From Bradyrhizobium cajani (GTDB taxonomy: Bacteria; Pseudomonadota; Alphaproteobacteria; Rhizobiales; Xanthobacteraceae), in NCBI RefSeq assembly GCF_009759665.1, contig NZ_WQNE01000025.1:62001-126000 (forward strand): a stretch of DNA of 64,000 nt. The letters run 5' to 3'. The translations under genes were made by a program, and so were the position numbers. The notes beneath the pieces are model-generated. The model was not told where the DNA came from. It did no database searches and saw nothing but the letters and a program-made list of their open reading frames with translations. This document shows, piece by piece, positions 62,287-64,000 of this stretch (positions within the stretch are counted from its first letter, which is position 1; each line of letters begins with the position of its first letter).

Positions 62287-62489
62287 GTGGGCGGACACGC
62301 CAGAAACCATGTGCACGCAACCGTGCGTACCGGCCGCAACGGCCTAGCCCTGGAGGCACCGGAAAAAGGCAACCGCACCAGGCGCGAAGTGCTTGCAGGC
62401 TGGGCGGAATCCGCGCAACAATTTCACGTCTGCTGCTTTGTTCGATGGTCGCCCGAGGGTGGTTCCATCCGACCCGGAGGATTTCAGAC

Positions 62490-62909
62490 GTGGCCAACAT
62501 CCTGATCGTGGATGACGACCCGGCCGTGCAGATCACGATCCGGCTGCTGCTGGAGAGAGCCGGTCACCACGTCACAGTCGCAGGCGATGGCCGCAAGGGG
62601 CTTGCGCTGTTCGAGGCCAGCCTGTTCGACCTGCTGTTTCTCGACATCTTCATGCCGGGCATGGATGGGCTGGAGACGATGCGCCACATCCGGGCGCTGG
62701 CCCCGGCGATTCCGATCATCGTCATCTCCGGTCGCTCGATTACGCCTGACGCCTTTGCGGAGCCAGATTTCCTGAAGATGGCGACCAAGCTCGGCGCGGT
62801 GGCAAGCCTGCAAAAGCCGTTCCGGGCCGAGGCTCTGCTCGCCGCGGTTGATGGCTGCCTGAAGGCGGCCCGGCCGGAGGCACCCGATGTCAGCGCCGGC
62901 CGCCGATGA
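62490..62909 (+). CDS. Single-domain response regulator
   Basis: The 139-residue receiver has the acidic pocket (Asp8-Asp10 in ILIVDDDPA), phospho-acceptor Asp52 (LFLDIFMPGMDG), VISGRS and the Lys in LQKPFR. There is no output domain, so it acts through a partner. A few extra residues follow the Ser/Thr strand (ITPDAFAEPDFLK). GTG at 62490 follows GGAGG. Its end overlaps the next gene by 23 bases, linking it to the sensor. Confidence 0.93.
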   Translation: MANILIVDDDPAVQITIRLLLERAGHHVTVAGDGRKGLALFEASLFDLLFLDIFMPGMDGLETMRHIRALAPAIPIIVISGRSITPDAFAEPDFLKMATKLGAVASLQKPFRAEALLAAVDGCLKAARPEAPDVSAGRR

Positions 62910-64000
62910 CAAGGACGTCCGTTCCGTGTCGGGCCGGCGCAGGCGCGGCCGTTCGGGAAGCGGTGCGAAGATCCGGATGACGCTCGCGACGCGGCTGGCC
63001 ATCGCGATGATCCTGCTGGTGGCGGTGACCGTGGCCGCAGTCGGCTGGCTGGGCTATCGCAACCTCACCCAGGCCGTCATTCCCCGGGTTCTGGAGCGCG
63101 TCGAGGCGCAGTCGAGCCTCTTGGCCACCCACCTCGAATCCTATGTTGCGGGCGCCCGCGGCGACTTGCTCGGCTATCGCTCCGCTTCCGCCATCAATGG
63201 TCTGATCCGCGCTCACATCGGTGGCGGTGTCGATGCTCTCGACGGCGTCTCGGAGCAAACCTGGCGCGAGCGCATCGCGGCACGGCTGGTGGCCGAGATC
63301 GAGGCCAAGCCCAGCTACTCGCAGTTTCGAATCATCGGTCTTGACGACGACCAGCGCGAGTTGGTCCGCGTCGATCGCTCCGGCCCGAACGGAGCGGCAC
63401 GGGTCGTTCCCGACGGCGAGCTGGAGCGCAAGAGCGAGCGAGGCTACTTCCAGGACACGATTCGGCTGGCGCCCGGCGATATCTACGTTTCGTCCATCGA
63501 TCTCGCCACTCGCCAGGGGGGCACCACAGCCCTGCACACGCCAACCCTGCGGGTCGCGACGCCGCTGTTCACGCCGGACGCCAAGCCGTTCGGCATCATC
63601 ATCGCCAATATCGACATGCGCCCGGCGCTCGACCGCGTTCGTGCAACCTCGGGCGCGGGCGGACAGATCTACGCCGTGAATGCGCGCGGCGACTATCTCG
63701 TCCATCCCGATCGCACGCTCGAATTCGGCTCGTTGCGTGGTCACCCCGCCGACTGGCGCAACGACTTTCCGTTTTTTGCGGCCCAGGCCAGCCTGCCGCA
63801 ACCGTCCACGCAGCTCATGACCGACCGGTCGGGCCGGCCGAGCGGCGCGGCGATCGCGCCGGCGCTGCTTGCGGGCAAGGAATGGGTCGCAATCATCGAG
63901 ACGGTCCCCCCGGCGGTGTTCGCCCGCGTTCCGGCGTCGATTCAAAGGACCTCCTCGCTGGTCGGCGTGCTCGCCATCGGTGCCGCGGCTTTGCTTGCGG
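62887..64000 (+). CDS. Membrane sensor protein, probable histidine kinase, N-terminal part
   Basis: The frame is open to the window end, giving 371 residues. A basic N-terminus is followed by TM1 (about 38-58), a long periplasmic double-Cache sensor (about 65-340: IYVSSIDLATRQGGTTALHT, GIIIANIDMRPALDR, GGQIYAVNARGDYLVHPD) and the start of TM2 at the edge. ATG at 62887 follows GGAGG. The kinase part would lie outside the window; the response regulator partner makes that the likely identity. Confidence 0.82.
   Translation, partial: MSAPAADDKDVRSVSGRRRRGRSGSGAKIRMTLATRLAIAMILLVAVTVAAVGWLGYRNLTQAVIPRVLERVEAQSSLLATHLESYVAGARGDLLGYRSASAINGLIRAHIGGGVDALDGVSEQTWRERIAARLVAEIEAKPSYSQFRIIGLDDDQRELVRVDRSGPNGAARVVPDGELERKSERGYFQDTIRLAPGDIYVSSIDLATRQGGTTALHTPTLRVATPLFTPDAKPFGIIIANIDMRPALDRVRATSGAGGQIYAVNARGDYLVHPDRTLEFGSLRGHPADWRNDFPFFAAQASLPQPSTQLMTDRSGRPSGAAIAPALLAGKEWVAIIETVPPAVFARVPASIQRTSSLVGVLAIGAAALLA

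Noticed and set aside
61539..62489. Fusion of an N-terminal frame to the response regulator
   Set aside because: The upstream part is a shifted reading of the GntR gene; the GTG at 62490 has its own ribosome site.
1..64000. Genomic island, prophage or CRISPR content
   Set aside because: No integrase, transposase, phage gene, attachment-site pair or regularly spaced repeat array was found; the repeats are dispersed single palindromes.

Overview
The window is 64 kb of gene-dense, GC-rich DNA whose genes, start sites and intergenic repeats look alphaproteobacterial. Gene content and several families of paired-arm intergenic palindromes suggest Bradyrhizobium or a close relative. That assignment comes from recall, not from a search. 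I see no rRNA, tRNA, CRISPR array, integrase, transposase or phage module, so this looks like ordinary chromosome with much regulatory and envelope content.

1-11.4 kb is catabolic. It holds the end of a molybdenum-hydroxylase FAD subunit and a CaiB/BaiF CoA-transferase or racemase. The homogentisate pathway follows: hppD with a divergent Lrp regulator, then a minus-strand run of an FAD monooxygenase, a DUF2783 protein, a metallo-beta-lactamase-fold protein with missing metal ligands, hmgA and fahA. A MarR gene is divergent from this run, with a CACGTG-centred palindrome in the shared promoter. No maleylacetoacetate isomerase is present. An AHL-lactonase-like enzyme closes the section.

11.7-25.8 kb is envelope and cAMP signalling: a secreted caspase-fold protein lacking both catalytic residues and carrying TPRs, an OmpA-like protein, an RND adaptor and pump, a DUF433/DUF5615 toxin-antitoxin-like pair, a Crp-type regulator, an AsmA protein and a membrane adenylate cyclase. 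Crp-type TGTGA-N6-TCACA sites lie upstream of the Crp gene and between the AHL lactonase and caspase genes.

25.9-46.4 kb holds secreted proteins of unknown function, a LysM protein, a GGDEF-EAL protein, an orphan periplasmic binding protein with an FAD monooxygenase, a GMC oxidoreductase, several very small proteins, an orphan RND-type adaptor and a second pseudo-caspase. Two winged-helix/TPR regulators occur here. Each has three (A/C)CGAAA direct repeats spaced 10-11 bp upstream, which is probably the operator of this regulator type.

46.4-64 kb holds an unrecognised 576-residue protein, an SNase-like protein, a class V aminotransferase, an MBOAT acyltransferase with an SGNH-like partner, an oligopeptidase B, and an operon for uptake and breakdown of an unidentified sugar acid or related compound (substrate-binding protein, ATPase, permease, IlvD/Edd dehydratase, RraA-type aldolase). 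A divergent GntR regulator has a perfect 26-bp palindrome in the shared promoter. The window ends in a response regulator overlapping a membrane sensor gene that runs off the edge.
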